DNA of 64,000 nucleotides from Rhodanobacter_A agri. GTDB taxonomy: Bacteria; Pseudomonadota; Gammaproteobacteria; Xanthomonadales; Rhodanobacteraceae. Location of the stretch: the NCBI RefSeq assembly GCF_044904705.1, contig NZ_JADIKL010000002.1, forward strand, positions 62,001 through 126,000. The letters run 5' to 3'. Both the position numbers and the translations under genes were made by a program. Below, in pieces: positions 24,726-34,144 of this stretch (its first letter is position 1; the number at the start of each line of letters is the position of its first letter). Under the pieces are notes generated by a model that was not told the DNA's origin, searched no databases, and saw only the letters and a program-made list of their open reading frames with translations.

Positions 24726-26008
24726 GGGACGTGCTCCAGAGGTTCGGGCGTAGAGGGGGCGGGCGTGAACGAAGGTGCGATGTGGCGCGTGGCGCGGATC
24801 GCCACCAGCGTCGCACCGACCAGCAACAGAGCGGCCAGCACGAAGGCCGCGCCAGGCAGGTGCTGCACCGGCGCATGGTCGCTGATGAACAGCGCGAACA
24901 GGTTGGCGAACATCGCCGGGCCGAAGATGCCGGCGAGGCTGGCGAGGCTGGTCAGCGCGCCCTGCAGGCGGCCCTGCTCGTGCGGATCGACCTGGTGGGT
25001 CATCATCGACTGCGCCGGCGGGCCGGCGAGGCCGCCAAGGCAGAACACCGGGATCGCCAGCAGGAACAGCCAGGCGTTGGGCGCGAGGCCGAACGCAAGG
25101 TAGCCCATCACGCATAGCGACAGGCCGATCAGGATCATCCGCCGCTCGCCCAGCTTCGGCATCAGCCGGCGCACCAGCACCGCCTGCACCAGGCCGCTGC
25201 ACAGGCCGACCAGGCTCAGCGTGTAGCCCACGGCCTGCGGCCCCCAGCCGAAACGGTAATCGGCGTACAGCACGTAGGTGGAGTTGAGCGAGAACTGCGC
25301 AAGGTTGAGCAGGAAGAACACCGCAGCCAGGGCGAACACCTGCGGATAGCGGCGCAGCAGCACTACGGCACCAAACGGGTTGGCGTGGCGCCAGTCGAAG
25401 CGTGGCGAGCGGCGCTCCTTGGGCAGCGACTCGGGAAGCACGAAGAATCCGTAACCGAAGTTGAGCAGCGACAGGCACGCGGCCGTCCAGAACGGCAGGC
25501 GCAGGTGCCAGTGGCCGAGGAGGCCGCCCAGCGCCGGCCCGATGATGAAGCCGATGCCGAACGCTGCGCCCAGCATGCCGAACGCCGCGGCACGCTTCTC
25601 CTTGGGCACGATGTCGGCGATGTAGGCGTTCGCGGTGGAAAAGCTCGCTGCACAGGCGCCCGAGAACAAGCGCCCCACGAACAGCAGCCACATCGTGGGC
25701 GCCAGCGCCATCACGATGAAATCCACGCCGAGGCCGAAGCTGGAAATCAGGATCACCGCGCGGCGGCCGTAGCGGTCCGACAGCGCACCTTGCACCGGCG
25801 AGAACACGAACTGCATCGTCATGAACAACGCGGCGAACGAGCCCACCCAGGATGCGGCCTTGGCAATATCGCCGCCGATCAGGTCGCGGATCAGGTGCGG
25901 CAGCACCGGGATGATGATGCCGAACGCCAGCATGTCCAGCATCACGGTGACGAAGATGAAGGCGAGGGCGGCGCGGCGGCGAGGGATGTGGTCGGCGGGC
26001 TGGTTCAT
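24722..26008 (-). CDS. MFS drug efflux transporter, TetA-like
   Basis: A 428-residue major-facilitator protein with about twelve membrane helices. It starts just before the first helix (ALAFIFVTVMLDMLAFGIIIP), which with the loop motif GALSDRYGRRAVIL matches the tetracycline/H+ antiporter branch. Substrate cannot be read from sequence; chromosomal members are often multidrug or unknown. No TetR-type regulator is adjacent. The ATG at 26008 is used because upstream residues are low in hydrophobicity and Arg-rich, unlike the family start. It is co-transcribed with the DUF1993 gene. Confidence 0.85.
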   Translation of the reverse strand: MNQPADHIPRRRAALAFIFVTVMLDMLAFGIIIPVLPHLIRDLIGGDIAKAASWVGSFAALFMTMQFVFSPVQGALSDRYGRRAVILISSFGLGVDFIVMALAPTMWLLFVGRLFSGACAASFSTANAYIADIVPKEKRAAAFGMLGAAFGIGFIIGPALGGLLGHWHLRLPFWTAACLSLLNFGYGFFVLPESLPKERRSPRFDWRHANPFGAVVLLRRYPQVFALAAVFFLLNLAQFSLNSTYVLYADYRFGWGPQAVGYTLSLVGLCSGLVQAVLVRRLMPKLGERRMILIGLSLCVMGYLAFGLAPNAWLFLLAIPVFCLGGLAGPPAQSMMTHQVDPHEQGRLQGALTSLASLAGIFGPAMFANLFALFISDHAPVQHLPGAAFVLAALLLVGATLVAIRATRHIAPSFTPAPSTPEPLEHVP

Positions 26009-26080
26009 GGCACGGGTGGCGACGGCAGACGGGGAACGATAGCGCATCGCATTGCGATGCGGCGGGCCCGCGGTCAAACG

Positions 26081-26416
26081 TCAGCCCGGCGGCGCCGTGA
26101 GTTCCTGCGCGTCGAGGCAGCCGGTGTGGCGGCGGTCCAGTCGGTGGAACTGGCGGCGCAGGTTGGCCTGCCATGCCTTGAGCGTCACCGGCTTGCCGTG
26201 GCCGCCGGGCAGCTCGCTGGGTTCCAGCACGCCGTCGTGGTTGGTGTCCATGCGTTCGAAGCCGCGGCTCATGTAGGCCAGGTATTCGGCTTCGCTCACG
26301 CAGCCGTTGCCGTCCGTGTCGAATTGCCGCAGATAGGCGTTGCGCGAATCCTGTGCCGCCGCCGCGAGGGGCAGCAGCAGGCATAGCGTGGCAAGGCCGT
26401 GGCGAAGGTGGCGCAT
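26081..26416 (-). CDS. Secreted EF-hand protein
   Basis: The 111-residue protein has a signal peptide (MRHLRHGLATLCLLLPLAAAA) and EF-hand calcium loops: FDTDGNGCVSEAEY, MDTNHDGVLEPSEL and a weaker LDRRHTGCLDAQEL. Small periplasmic EF-hand proteins are common in Xanthomonadales; the role is not known. It lies about 70 bases upstream of the MFS start and may share its mRNA. Start chosen at the ATG opening the signal peptide. Confidence 0.75.
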   Translation of the reverse strand: MRHLRHGLATLCLLLPLAAAAQDSRNAYLRQFDTDGNGCVSEAEYLAYMSRGFERMDTNHDGVLEPSELPGGHGKPVTLKAWQANLRRQFHRLDRRHTGCLDAQELTAPPG

Positions 26417-26525
26417 GGCGGGCGGCATGCGCCGCAGTGTGCGGCATGCTGCGTGGCCGCGTCGAGAACGGATGCACGCCATGCGGGTGCGGGCGATCCG
26501 CAGCTGCCTGCTGGCCCGTCGGCGG

Positions 26526-27719
26526 TTATTCGGTGGCGCCGGGCTGCACTGGCGAGGCATCGCCGATGGCGGCGACGACGCGGTTGCGGCCGCCGCGCTT
26601 GGCGTCGTAGAGCGCGCGATCCGCGCGGCGTACCAGATCGTCCACACTGGCGTCCTCCGGCCGGTATGCGGCGATGCCGGCGGAAATGGTGACGCCCGGC
26701 ATCCCGGCCTCGGGCACAAGCTGCATGGCGGCGACCGCCACGCGCAGCTGCTCGGCCAAGGCCATGGCTTCGGCCACGCCGGTGCCGGGCAGCAACGCAA
26801 GGAACTCCTCGCCGCCCATGCGACCCAGCACGGCCGGCGGCGGCAACCGCCAGCGGATGCCGGCGGCCAGGGCCGCCAGCACGCGATCGCCGGCGACATG
26901 GCCGAAGTTGTCGTTGATGCGCTTGAAGTGGTCGACGTCGATGACCAGCGCCGCCAGCGTATTGGGGCGGTCCGCTTCGCGGAACAGCCGCAGGGATTCC
27001 TCATCCAGTGCGAGGCGGTTCAAGGTGCCAGTGAGCGGATCGGTGCGCGCCAGCCGGTGCAGCTCGATCTGCACCGTTTCGTTGTACATCAGCAGGAAAC
27101 CGACGCTGGCCAGTACCGGCTCCACCGCGCTGTAGATCATCTGCACCACGTTGGCCGGCGAGTAGGCAAGCAATCCAGTGCCGCTGGGATGGAGGGCCAG
27201 GTCGCCGAGCCGGGCGCACCAGCCCAGCAAGGCGCCCAGCAACACCAACAGCATCACCCGTTGCGCGGTCGAACCGCCGCGACGCAGCGCGTGGCGCAGC
27301 GGCCACAGCAGCAATAGCAGGTAGGCACACAGCGCCAGCGTGGCGATGTACACGCGCATACGGTAGTCGGGGGTGGCTACGCCGAACCAGGCGATGCCGA
27401 GCCAGCCGGCCACACCGATCGCCACCAGCAGGGCCCGGCGCTGCGGCACGCCGAGCAGCAGGCGCAGCGCGCGCGTGGTCTCGGCATAGGAGACCATCAG
27501 CACGCCGTTCGCGAGCACGATCGACAGCCAGTCGCTGACCTGCCCGCGCAACCCCATCAGCACCCAGCCGATCGCCTGCAGCAGCAGCACGGTGCCCCAG
27601 ATGCGCAGGCTGGTGCGGGCGACCCCGGCATAGGCACGCGTGGCGGCGAGCAGCAGGGGCGCCAGCAGCAGCGCCTGCAGGGCGCCGAACAGGGCGATAG
27701 TGGCCAGGTCGATACGCAC
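26526..27719 (-). CDS. Membrane diguanylate cyclase (GGDEF protein)
   Basis: The 397-residue protein has an N-terminal half with about six membrane helices and a C-terminal GGDEF domain. DPLTGTLNRLAL opens the domain, DHFKRINDNFGHVAGD binds nucleotide, and the active site reads GRMGGEEF, a functional variant. It should make cyclic-di-GMP from two GTP in response to a signal sensed in or near the membrane. The GTG at 27719 precedes the first helix directly. It stands alone between the EF-hand gene and folE. Confidence 0.88.
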   Translation of the reverse strand: MRIDLATIALFGALQALLLAPLLLAATRAYAGVARTSLRIWGTVLLLQAIGWVLMGLRGQVSDWLSIVLANGVLMVSYAETTRALRLLLGVPQRRALLVAIGVAGWLGIAWFGVATPDYRMRVYIATLALCAYLLLLLWPLRHALRRGGSTAQRVMLLVLLGALLGWCARLGDLALHPSGTGLLAYSPANVVQMIYSAVEPVLASVGFLLMYNETVQIELHRLARTDPLTGTLNRLALDEESLRLFREADRPNTLAALVIDVDHFKRINDNFGHVAGDRVLAALAAGIRWRLPPPAVLGRMGGEEFLALLPGTGVAEAMALAEQLRVAVAAMQLVPEAGMPGVTISAGIAAYRPEDASVDDLVRRADRALYDAKRGGRNRVVAAIGDASPVQPGATE

Positions 27720-27947
27720 GATATCCGGGGTGACAGGCGGGGCCGGTACGGCGATGGTAACCCCGGCACGCCACGGCTATCGGCCGTGGACCGGTTTACT
27801 GGAGCCTGCCCGATGCCTTCGTGTAGCCCGCGCCGCTCCCGCATGGCGGCCACGCGGGGAGCAACCTGGCGGGTCGGGTTGTTCGCTTCCATGCCTACGC
27901 ACAAGCAGCTCTCGGCGCGGACCGCGCGGAGGCGTGGGAAGAGGCGT

Positions 27948-28547
27948 TTAGCGCAATCCGCCGTGGATGCCGATGAACTGCAGGAATTCGGCGCGGGTGC
28001 GTGCGTCGTCGCGGAACGCGCCGAGCATCTGGCTGGTGACCATGGATACGCCGCGCTTGTGCACACCGCGCGTGGTCATGCACTCGTGGCTGGCATCGAC
28101 CACCACCGCCACACCGGCCGGCTGCAGGTTCTCCTGGATGCAGTGGGCGATCTGCGCGGTGAGCTTCTCCTGCACCTGGAAACGGCGCGCGTAACCTTCC
28201 ACCACACGGGCCAGCTTGCTGATGCCCACCACGCGGCAGGTCGGCAGGTAGCCGACGTGGGCGCGGCCGATGATCGGCGCCATGTGGTGCTCGCAATGGC
28301 TCTCGAACTCGATGTCGCGCAGCACCACCATTTCGTCGTAGCCCTCCACCTCCTTGAAGGTGCGGCGCAGGTACTCGCCCGGATCTTCGCGGTAGCCGGA
28401 GAACCAGTCGCGGTAGGCCTTCACCACGCGCTTGGGCGTGTCGAGCAGGCCTTCGCGCGCAGGATCCTCACCGGCCCAGCGCAGCAGGACGCGCACGGCA
28501 TCCTCGGCCTGCTCGCGGGTGACGTCGTTCGGGGTGGAGTCGCTCAT
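27948..28547 (-). CDS. folE: GTP cyclohydrolase I
   Basis: The 199-residue enzyme converts GTP to dihydroneopterin triphosphate, the first step to folate and pterins. The zinc site is intact: Cys and His in ESHCEHHMAP and Cys in CMTTRGV. GRAHVGYLP and QEKLTAQIA are also conserved. Length and start are normal for the FolE1 type. A gap of about 60 bases separates it from the FUSC gene upstream; whether they share an mRNA is open. Confidence 0.95.
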   Translation of the reverse strand: MSDSTPNDVTREQAEDAVRVLLRWAGEDPAREGLLDTPKRVVKAYRDWFSGYREDPGEYLRRTFKEVEGYDEMVVLRDIEFESHCEHHMAPIIGRAHVGYLPTCRVVGISKLARVVEGYARRFQVQEKLTAQIAHCIQENLQPAGVAVVVDASHECMTTRGVHKRGVSMVTSQMLGAFRDDARTRAEFLQFIGIHGGLR

Positions 28548-28608
28548 GGGGAATTCCGGGGAGATCAGACCGGCCTAGTGTAACGGCCGCTGTCGCAGCC
28601 GGGGCGGA

Positions 28609-29184
28609 TCACGGCGGCGCCTCGCCGAACCAGTGCCGCTCCAGCAGGCCGAACCCGCGCGTCACCAGCAGCGCCGCCGTCGCGCCCAGCGTGACCTCGC
28701 CCAGTCGGAACAGCGCGAACTGCCAGAACGCGCCCGCGTGCGGCACCAGCATGATGATCGTGGTGGTGGTGCCGCTGATGCGGCCGGCCGCGCCCAGGTT
28801 GAGGACCGAACACAGCATCATGCCGATCATCACGGCCAGCACATAGGTCAGGTAGTGCTCGTGGCCGAGCGTGGCGACGGCCATGCCGACCAGGCCGCCG
28901 ATGATCGCCCCGAGGAACTGGTCGCGCGAGGAGCTGCGCACCTCCGCATAGCTGCTCTGGCTCACCGAGATCGCCGTGATGGCGGCCCAGTAGCCTTGTT
29001 CCAGACCCAGCGCCAGCGCGCCGAAGTAGCCGATCGTGGCGGCCAGCACCGCGCGCAGCGCATGGACGAGGCAGGTGAGCAGCCGCTCGCGCCGGGGCAG
29101 TGCCACGTGCAGTCGCAGCAGCTCGTCGGCCAGCGCGTTCAGTCGGCGGCGGTATTCGACGAACGGCCGGCGCGGGACGTTCAT
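28609..29184 (-). CDS. FUSC-family membrane protein
   Basis: The 191-residue protein is a short FUSC/aromatic-acid-exporter-like membrane protein with four to six helices (AVLAATIGYFGALALGL, FLGAIIGGLVGMAVATL, LAVMIGMMLCSVLNL and others). The typical AAITAISVSQSSYAEV segment follows the first helix. Members often work in efflux of small acids. The ATG overlaps the rmuC stop by 4 bases, so it is translated with rmuC. Confidence 0.8.
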   Translation of the reverse strand: MNVPRRPFVEYRRRLNALADELLRLHVALPRRERLLTCLVHALRAVLAATIGYFGALALGLEQGYWAAITAISVSQSSYAEVRSSSRDQFLGAIIGGLVGMAVATLGHEHYLTYVLAVMIGMMLCSVLNLGAAGRISGTTTTIIMLVPHAGAFWQFALFRLGEVTLGATAALLVTRGFGLLERHWFGEAPP

Positions 29185-30611
29185 GCCTCCTCGTCCGGCT
29201 CGACGTCGTCGACTGCGGCGTTGTCGAGCAGGCCGGCGGCGTCCTGTTCCGGCAGCGACTCCACGTCGCGCAGCTTGCGCGTGATCGCGCGGGTGCGCAC
29301 GCCGGTGGCCTCGATGTGCTTGCCGGCCTCGTCGAGTTTCTTCTTCACCTTGTCGAGCACTTCGCCGAACTTGCCGAACTCGCTCTTCACCGCGCCCAGC
29401 AGCTGCCACACCTCGCTGCTGCGCTTCTCGATCGCGAGCGTGCGGAAGCCCATCTGCAGCGCGTTGAGGATCGCGGTGAGCGTGGTCGGCCCGGCCACGG
29501 TGACGCGATGCTCGCGCTGCAAGGCCTCGAACAGCCCCGGGCGGCGCAGCACTTCGGCGTACAAGCCTTCGGTGGGCAGGAACAGGATCGCGAAGTCGGT
29601 GGTGTGCGGCGGCGCCACGTACTTGGCGCGGATCGTCCTGGCTTCCTCGCGTACGCGGCGTTCCAGCGCAGCGGCGGCGACGCCCGCAGCCTCGGCGTCG
29701 GCGCGTTCCTGCGCGTCGAGCAGACGCTCGTAGTCCTCGCGCGGGAACTTCGCGTCGATCGGCAGCCACACCGGATGCTCGGCGTCGGCGCCGGGCATGC
29801 GCAGCGCGAACTCCACGCGCTCGTTGCTGCCCGGCACCGTGGCGTGGTTGGACTTGTACTGCTCGGGCGTCAGCAACTGGTCGAGCAGGGCGCCCAGCTG
29901 TACTTCGCCGAGGATGCCGCGCGTCTTCACGTTGCCCAGCACGCGTTTCAGGTCGCCGACGCCGGTGGCGAGACTCTGCATTTCGCCCAGGCCGCGCTGC
30001 ACCTGTTCCAGCCGTTCAGAAACCAGCTGGAACGACTGGCCAAGCCGCGTCTCCAGCGTGGACTGCAGCTTCTCGTCCACGGTGGCGCGCATTTTTTCCA
30101 GCTGCGCGGCGTTGTCCTCGCGCAGCGTCTTCAGCTGGCCCTCAAGCGTGCCGCGCACTTCGCCCATGCGCTGCTCGTGCTGGGCGCCTAGTGCAGTGAG
30201 GCGCTGCTGCTGCTGTTCGCCGAAGCGGTTCAGCGCCAGCGTGAGCTCTTCGCGGCTCCGATGGGCGTCCTCGGCGAGGCGTTGGGCCAGCGTCTGCATG
30301 CCCTGGCCGGTCTGCTCGGTGAGCGCGGCGAGGCGCTGGCCGAAGCCGTCGATGCGCTCGCCCTGCTGGCGCGACATGCCATCCAGCTGTTCGTTGACGT
30401 GGCCACGGAAGCGCTCGAAGCCCTGCTGCAATTCCTCGCGGCCACTGCGCTGTTCTTCGCGCAGCGCGCGCTGCAGGCGCTCGTTGTCGTCCCTCAAGGC
30501 ATCGAGCTTCGCAGCCACCCCGGCATCGCCACGGCCGCGCAGCAGCAGGGCGACTTGCAGTGCCAGTACGAGCACGACGAGGACGATGAGCAGGGTTTCG
30601 CTGGCAGGCAT
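29181..30611 (-). CDS. rmuC: DNA recombination protein RmuC
   Basis: The 476-residue protein has an N-terminal membrane anchor (LLIVLVVLVLALQVALLL), a long coiled coil of about 200 residues rich in Gln, Glu and Arg, and the RmuC core from about residue 230 (NVKTRGILGEVQLGALLDQ, LPIDAKFPREDY, FLPTEGLYAEVL). RmuC limits recombination at inverted repeats in E. coli; it has a nuclease-like fold but its reaction is not fully known. ATG 30611 starts just before the anchor; ATG 30638 is also possible. Confidence 0.92.
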   Translation of the reverse strand: MPASETLLIVLVVLVLALQVALLLRGRGDAGVAAKLDALRDDNERLQRALREEQRSGREELQQGFERFRGHVNEQLDGMSRQQGERIDGFGQRLAALTEQTGQGMQTLAQRLAEDAHRSREELTLALNRFGEQQQQRLTALGAQHEQRMGEVRGTLEGQLKTLREDNAAQLEKMRATVDEKLQSTLETRLGQSFQLVSERLEQVQRGLGEMQSLATGVGDLKRVLGNVKTRGILGEVQLGALLDQLLTPEQYKSNHATVPGSNERVEFALRMPGADAEHPVWLPIDAKFPREDYERLLDAQERADAEAAGVAAAALERRVREEARTIRAKYVAPPHTTDFAILFLPTEGLYAEVLRRPGLFEALQREHRVTVAGPTTLTAILNALQMGFRTLAIEKRSSEVWQLLGAVKSEFGKFGEVLDKVKKKLDEAGKHIEATGVRTRAITRKLRDVESLPEQDAAGLLDNAAVDDVEPDEEA

Positions 30612-30734
30612 GGGCAGGTTTCGCGCGGAACAGTCCACGTCAGTGTACGTCCTGCCGTCGCAGGTCTTGCGACTTCACACCGCATTCGCTGCGGACGCGC
30701 ATGATGGCCGGGGCGTTTCGCGCGGGAGCGGGTC

Positions 30735-31928
30735 ATGGACCATGTGCACGATTACCTGATCGTCGGTGCTGACATGGCGGCTGATGCGGCGGCGAAAGCG
30801 ATCCGCGAGGTCGACGCGGCGGCGGACATCGGCGTGATCGGCGAGGAAACCTCGCCGCCGTACCAGCGGCCGCCGCTGTCCAAGGCGCTGTGGAAGGGCG
30901 ACAAGCACGTGGCCGACATCGATCTGGGCACGGCCGCCAGCGGTGCGAAGCTGTACACCGGGCGCCGTGTCGTCGCGCTGGATCCCGCGGTGCGCATCGT
31001 GCGCGACGGGCAAGGCGACAGCTACGGCTACCGCCGCCTGTTGCTCGCCACCGGCGCTACGCCGCGGCGGCTGCCGTTCGAGGGCGGCGACCGCGTCATC
31101 CATTACCGCACGCTGGACGATTACCAGCGGCTGCGCCGTTACGCGGAGCCCGGCGCGATCATCGCGGTGATCGGCGGCGGCTTCATCGGCGCCGAGCTGG
31201 CCGCCTCGTTGTGCGGTGTCGGCTGCAAGGTGTGCATGTTGTTCCCGGATGCGCACATCGGTGCGGGCCGCTACCCCGACGGCCTCGCGCAGCACCTGGA
31301 CGGCTACTACCGCCAGCACGGTGTGGACGTACGCAGCGGCGTGCGGGTGAACGGCGGCAGGCCCACCGACGGCGGCGTGGAACTCGGCCTTTCGGACGGC
31401 AGCCTGCTGCGGGTGGAGGCCGCGGTAGCCGGGCTCGGCGTGACGCCGAACACCGCCCTGGCCGAGCAGGCAGGCCTCGAGGTGGACAACGGCATCGTGG
31501 TCGACGCGCAACTGCGCACGAACGCGCCCGACATCTGGGCCGCCGGCGATGTCGCCAACTTCTACAACCCGGCGCTGGGCCGGCGCCTGCGCGTGGAGCA
31601 CGAGGATGCGGCCATCGGCATGGGGCGGCACGCCGGTCGCGCGATGGCTGGTATCGCGGACAGCTACGACACGCTGCCGTTCTTCTATTCCGACTTGTTC
31701 GATGACGGTTATGAAGCCGTCGGTCTGCTCGACACCCGTTTGCAGGTGGTCGAGGACTGGCGCGAGCCGTACCGCGAAGGCGTGGTGTATTACCTCGAAC
31801 AGGGGCGCGTGCGCGGCGTGCTGCTGTGGAACACCTGGGGCCAGGTGGAGGCGGCGCGCGCCTTGATCGCCGACCCCGGCCCGTTCGATGCGACATCGCT
31901 GCGCGGCCGGCTGCCACGCGGCACGTGA
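30735..31928 (+). CDS. AIF-like FAD/NAD oxidoreductase
   Basis: The 397-residue flavoprotein resembles ferredoxin/rubredoxin reductases and especially apoptosis-inducing-factor relatives: PPYQRPPLSKALW near the N-terminus, NAD-binding AVIGGGFIGAELAAS, FAD-binding IWAAGDVAN and the AIF-type C-terminal FYSDLFDDGYEAVG. The N-terminal FAD loop reads VGADMAADAA where relatives have GxGxxA, so one glycine is replaced by Asp. This may weaken FAD binding or be a lineage variant. It is divergent from rmuC across 123 bases that should hold both promoters. Confidence 0.85.
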   Translation: MDHVHDYLIVGADMAADAAAKAIREVDAAADIGVIGEETSPPYQRPPLSKALWKGDKHVADIDLGTAASGAKLYTGRRVVALDPAVRIVRDGQGDSYGYRRLLLATGATPRRLPFEGGDRVIHYRTLDDYQRLRRYAEPGAIIAVIGGGFIGAELAASLCGVGCKVCMLFPDAHIGAGRYPDGLAQHLDGYYRQHGVDVRSGVRVNGGRPTDGGVELGLSDGSLLRVEAAVAGLGVTPNTALAEQAGLEVDNGIVVDAQLRTNAPDIWAAGDVANFYNPALGRRLRVEHEDAAIGMGRHAGRAMAGIADSYDTLPFFYSDLFDDGYEAVGLLDTRLQVVEDWREPYREGVVYYLEQGRVRGVLLWNTWGQVEAARALIADPGPFDATSLRGRLPRGT

Positions 31929-31944
31929 GCGGGTTTCCGGCTGC

Positions 31945-32847
31945 TCAGTGTCCCGGGTTGGCGGGGCCGGACTGCCAGAAGTCTGCGGGATAGTGCAGCT
32001 TCAGCACCGCCACATTGTCGCCTTGCGGCTCGAACGGAAAGGAGGTGCAGCCGTGGGCGATCTGTCGCTGCGCAGCGAGCAGGGTCAGTTTCACGACGGC
32101 ATTGTCTTCCGGGGGCGCTTTGCTGGAACTGGCCGCGGCGGCATTCAAGTCGGTCTCGCGGATGGCGATGCCGAAACCATCCGGAGCGACGCCGTCAACG
32201 TATCCGGCGGGGGCGGCAGCCGTGCCCGTCATCACGTCGATATTCATCTGCTTGCCGCAACCGCCGACGCTGACTACCTGCACGGCCGGGAGCACGGAAC
32301 GCAGCAGGGCATCGGCGGCAGCCGGCAGATCGGCGGCCTCGCTGGCCGGTACGTCCACGCGTAGCTTGTAGTCGTACAAGCCGTGGTGGAAGAGGTAGGT
32401 GCGCGATGCGGCCTCGTCCTGCTGGTGGTGCACTTGCATGGGGATCATGCGGCCCTGCCACGCGCTGCCGTCGTGCTGCTGCAGTTCGTAGCCTTGCGGC
32501 TCGCCCCAGCGGACGTCGCTGTAGATGCCATGCGTGGCCGCGCTTTTCACGCTGTCGCGGAATGTCTGTTCGGCGTGCTCGAGCGTCTCGTTGTCGCCGC
32601 CGGGATAGACATAGATGTCAGCAGCCATCGACGGCAGCAGCTTGTCGCGATAGCGCAGGGCGGCGCCGGCCAGCAGTTCTCCCTTTTCCCCGTAGTTCAC
32701 CGTTTCGACCAGCGCGTATTCGCCGACCGAGCGGGGCGCGATGATGTAGGTGTCCTCGATGACCGGGCGCGCCGGCTTGTCGGCGGCCAGGCAGGGTGCT
32801 GCCAGTGCGAGGCAAGCGGATGCGGCGACGGCGACGATTCTGGGCAT
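31945..32847 (-). CDS. Secreted protein of unknown function
   Basis: A 300-residue protein with a clear signal peptide (MPRIVAVAASACLALAAPCLAA). No family is recognised. It contains a YDYKLRVDVP segment and a late Cys pair region; two Cys residues (GGCGKQ and HGCTSF) could form a disulfide. The ATG at 32847 has GGGGGGA about seven bases upstream and opens the signal peptide. It is convergent with the AIF-like gene, with only 16 bases between stops. Confidence 0.75.
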   Translation of the reverse strand: MPRIVAVAASACLALAAPCLAADKPARPVIEDTYIIAPRSVGEYALVETVNYGEKGELLAGAALRYRDKLLPSMAADIYVYPGGDNETLEHAEQTFRDSVKSAATHGIYSDVRWGEPQGYELQQHDGSAWQGRMIPMQVHHQQDEAASRTYLFHHGLYDYKLRVDVPASEAADLPAAADALLRSVLPAVQVVSVGGCGKQMNIDVMTGTAAAPAGYVDGVAPDGFGIAIRETDLNAAAASSSKAPPEDNAVVKLTLLAAQRQIAHGCTSFPFEPQGDNVAVLKLHYPADFWQSGPANPGH

Positions 32848-32908
32848 GCGCGGATCCCCCCGGATTCGCCCGCATGCTATCGGCCCGGTCGAGGCGCCCG
32901 CAAGCCGG

Positions 32909-34084
32909 TCACTCCACCCGGCAGAACACGGCCTTGAGGTAACGGCTTTCCGGCACGTCGGCGCGCACTGGATGGTCGGTGCCGGCGCCGCGCACTTCGA
33001 GGATCTGGATTTCGCGGCCGGCGTTGATGGCCACGCGGCGCAGCATTTCAAGGAAGTCCGCCTCGCTGACCAGGCCGGTGCAGGAGCAGGTGAGCAGCAG
33101 ACCGCCGGGCGGGATCACGTCGAGCGCGAGGCGGTTCATCGCGAAGTATTTCTTGAGCGCGTCGAACACCTTGCTGCGGTCGCGGGTGAGCTTGGCCGGA
33201 TCGAGGATCACCGCGTCGTATTTTTCGCCGCGCGCCACCGCCGCGCGCAGCCAGTCGAAGATGTCGGCCTGCTGGAAATCCACCGCCACATTGTTTGCGG
33301 CGGCGTTGGCGCGGGCGATCTCCAGGATGCCGGCATCCATATCCACGCCGATGGCTTCGCGCGCGCCTGCGGCCATCGCGTGCACTGCGAAGCCGCCGGC
33401 GTTGCAGCACAGGTCGAGCACGCGGCGGCCCTTCGCCAGTTCGGCGAAGCGGCGGCGATTGTCGCGCTGGTCGGCGAAGAAGCCGGTCTTGTGGCCCGCA
33501 CCGGGCGCGGCATGGAAGGCGAGGCCGTGCTCGTGCACCGCCACCGGTACCGGCGGTTCGTCGGCGCGGCAGTCGAAGGATTCCTGCTTCTGCACATGGG
33601 TTTCGGCGAAGCCGTAGATACGCGCGCCGGGGAAATGGGCAAGCAGCGCCTCGCGGATCGCGTCGCGGAATTTCCACATGCCGGCGGCGAAGTATTCGAC
33701 CACCAGGATGTCGGCGTAGCGGTCCACGATCAGGCCGCTGAGGCCGTCGCCCTCGCTGTGCACCACGCGCCAGGCATCCGTTTGGCTGTCGAGCTGCAGC
33801 AGTTCGCGGCGCAGCCGCACCGCGCGGGCGATGCGCGCGGCGATCCAGTGGGTGTCGATGGTTTCAGCAGGGTCGGTGGCGAGCAGGCGCAGCGCGATGC
33901 GCGCGTGGCCGTTCCAGAAGCCGCGGCCGGTGAAGCGGCCCTTCGCATCCACCACGTCGACCACGCTGCCCGGCGGGATGCGCGATTCGGGCTTGTGCAC
34001 CTGCGCCGACCACACCCAGGGGTGGCCGGGCGCGCGGTCGGATTTCAGGCGGATGAGGGGAAGGGCGGATGCGGTATCGGTCAT
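32909..34084 (-). CDS. rlmI: 23S rRNA methyltransferase RlmI-like (PUA + SAM domain)
   Basis: The 391-residue protein has an N-terminal PUA RNA-binding domain (PGHPWVWSAQV...), a linking RlmI-type domain (GDGLSGLIVDRY) and a class-I methyltransferase core. SAM binds at VLDLCCNAGGFAVHAM; DPAKLTRDRS and TCSCTG are the catalytic-side motifs of cytosine-C5 enzymes in COG1092. RlmI makes m5C1962 in 23S rRNA in E. coli. The ATG at 34084 is the normal family start. Confidence 0.88.
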   Translation of the reverse strand: MTDTASALPLIRLKSDRAPGHPWVWSAQVHKPESRIPPGSVVDVVDAKGRFTGRGFWNGHARIALRLLATDPAETIDTHWIAARIARAVRLRRELLQLDSQTDAWRVVHSEGDGLSGLIVDRYADILVVEYFAAGMWKFRDAIREALLAHFPGARIYGFAETHVQKQESFDCRADEPPVPVAVHEHGLAFHAAPGAGHKTGFFADQRDNRRRFAELAKGRRVLDLCCNAGGFAVHAMAAGAREAIGVDMDAGILEIARANAAANNVAVDFQQADIFDWLRAAVARGEKYDAVILDPAKLTRDRSKVFDALKKYFAMNRLALDVIPPGGLLLTCSCTGLVSEADFLEMLRRVAINAGREIQILEVRGAGTDHPVRADVPESRYLKAVFCRVE

Positions 34085-34109
34085 CCGCCCATGATAGCGG
34101 CTTGCGACA

Positions 34110-34138
34110 GCTCTCCCCGGGAAAACCGCGGGGAGAGC
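34110..34138 (-). terminator. Hairpin after ilvE
   Basis: A 10-bp perfect stem (GCTCTCCCCG and its complement, 9-base loop) lies directly behind the ilvE stop on the minus strand and before rlmI. There is no T run, so it is a probable but imperfect terminator. Confidence 0.5.
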
Positions 34139-34144
34139 CGGAAA

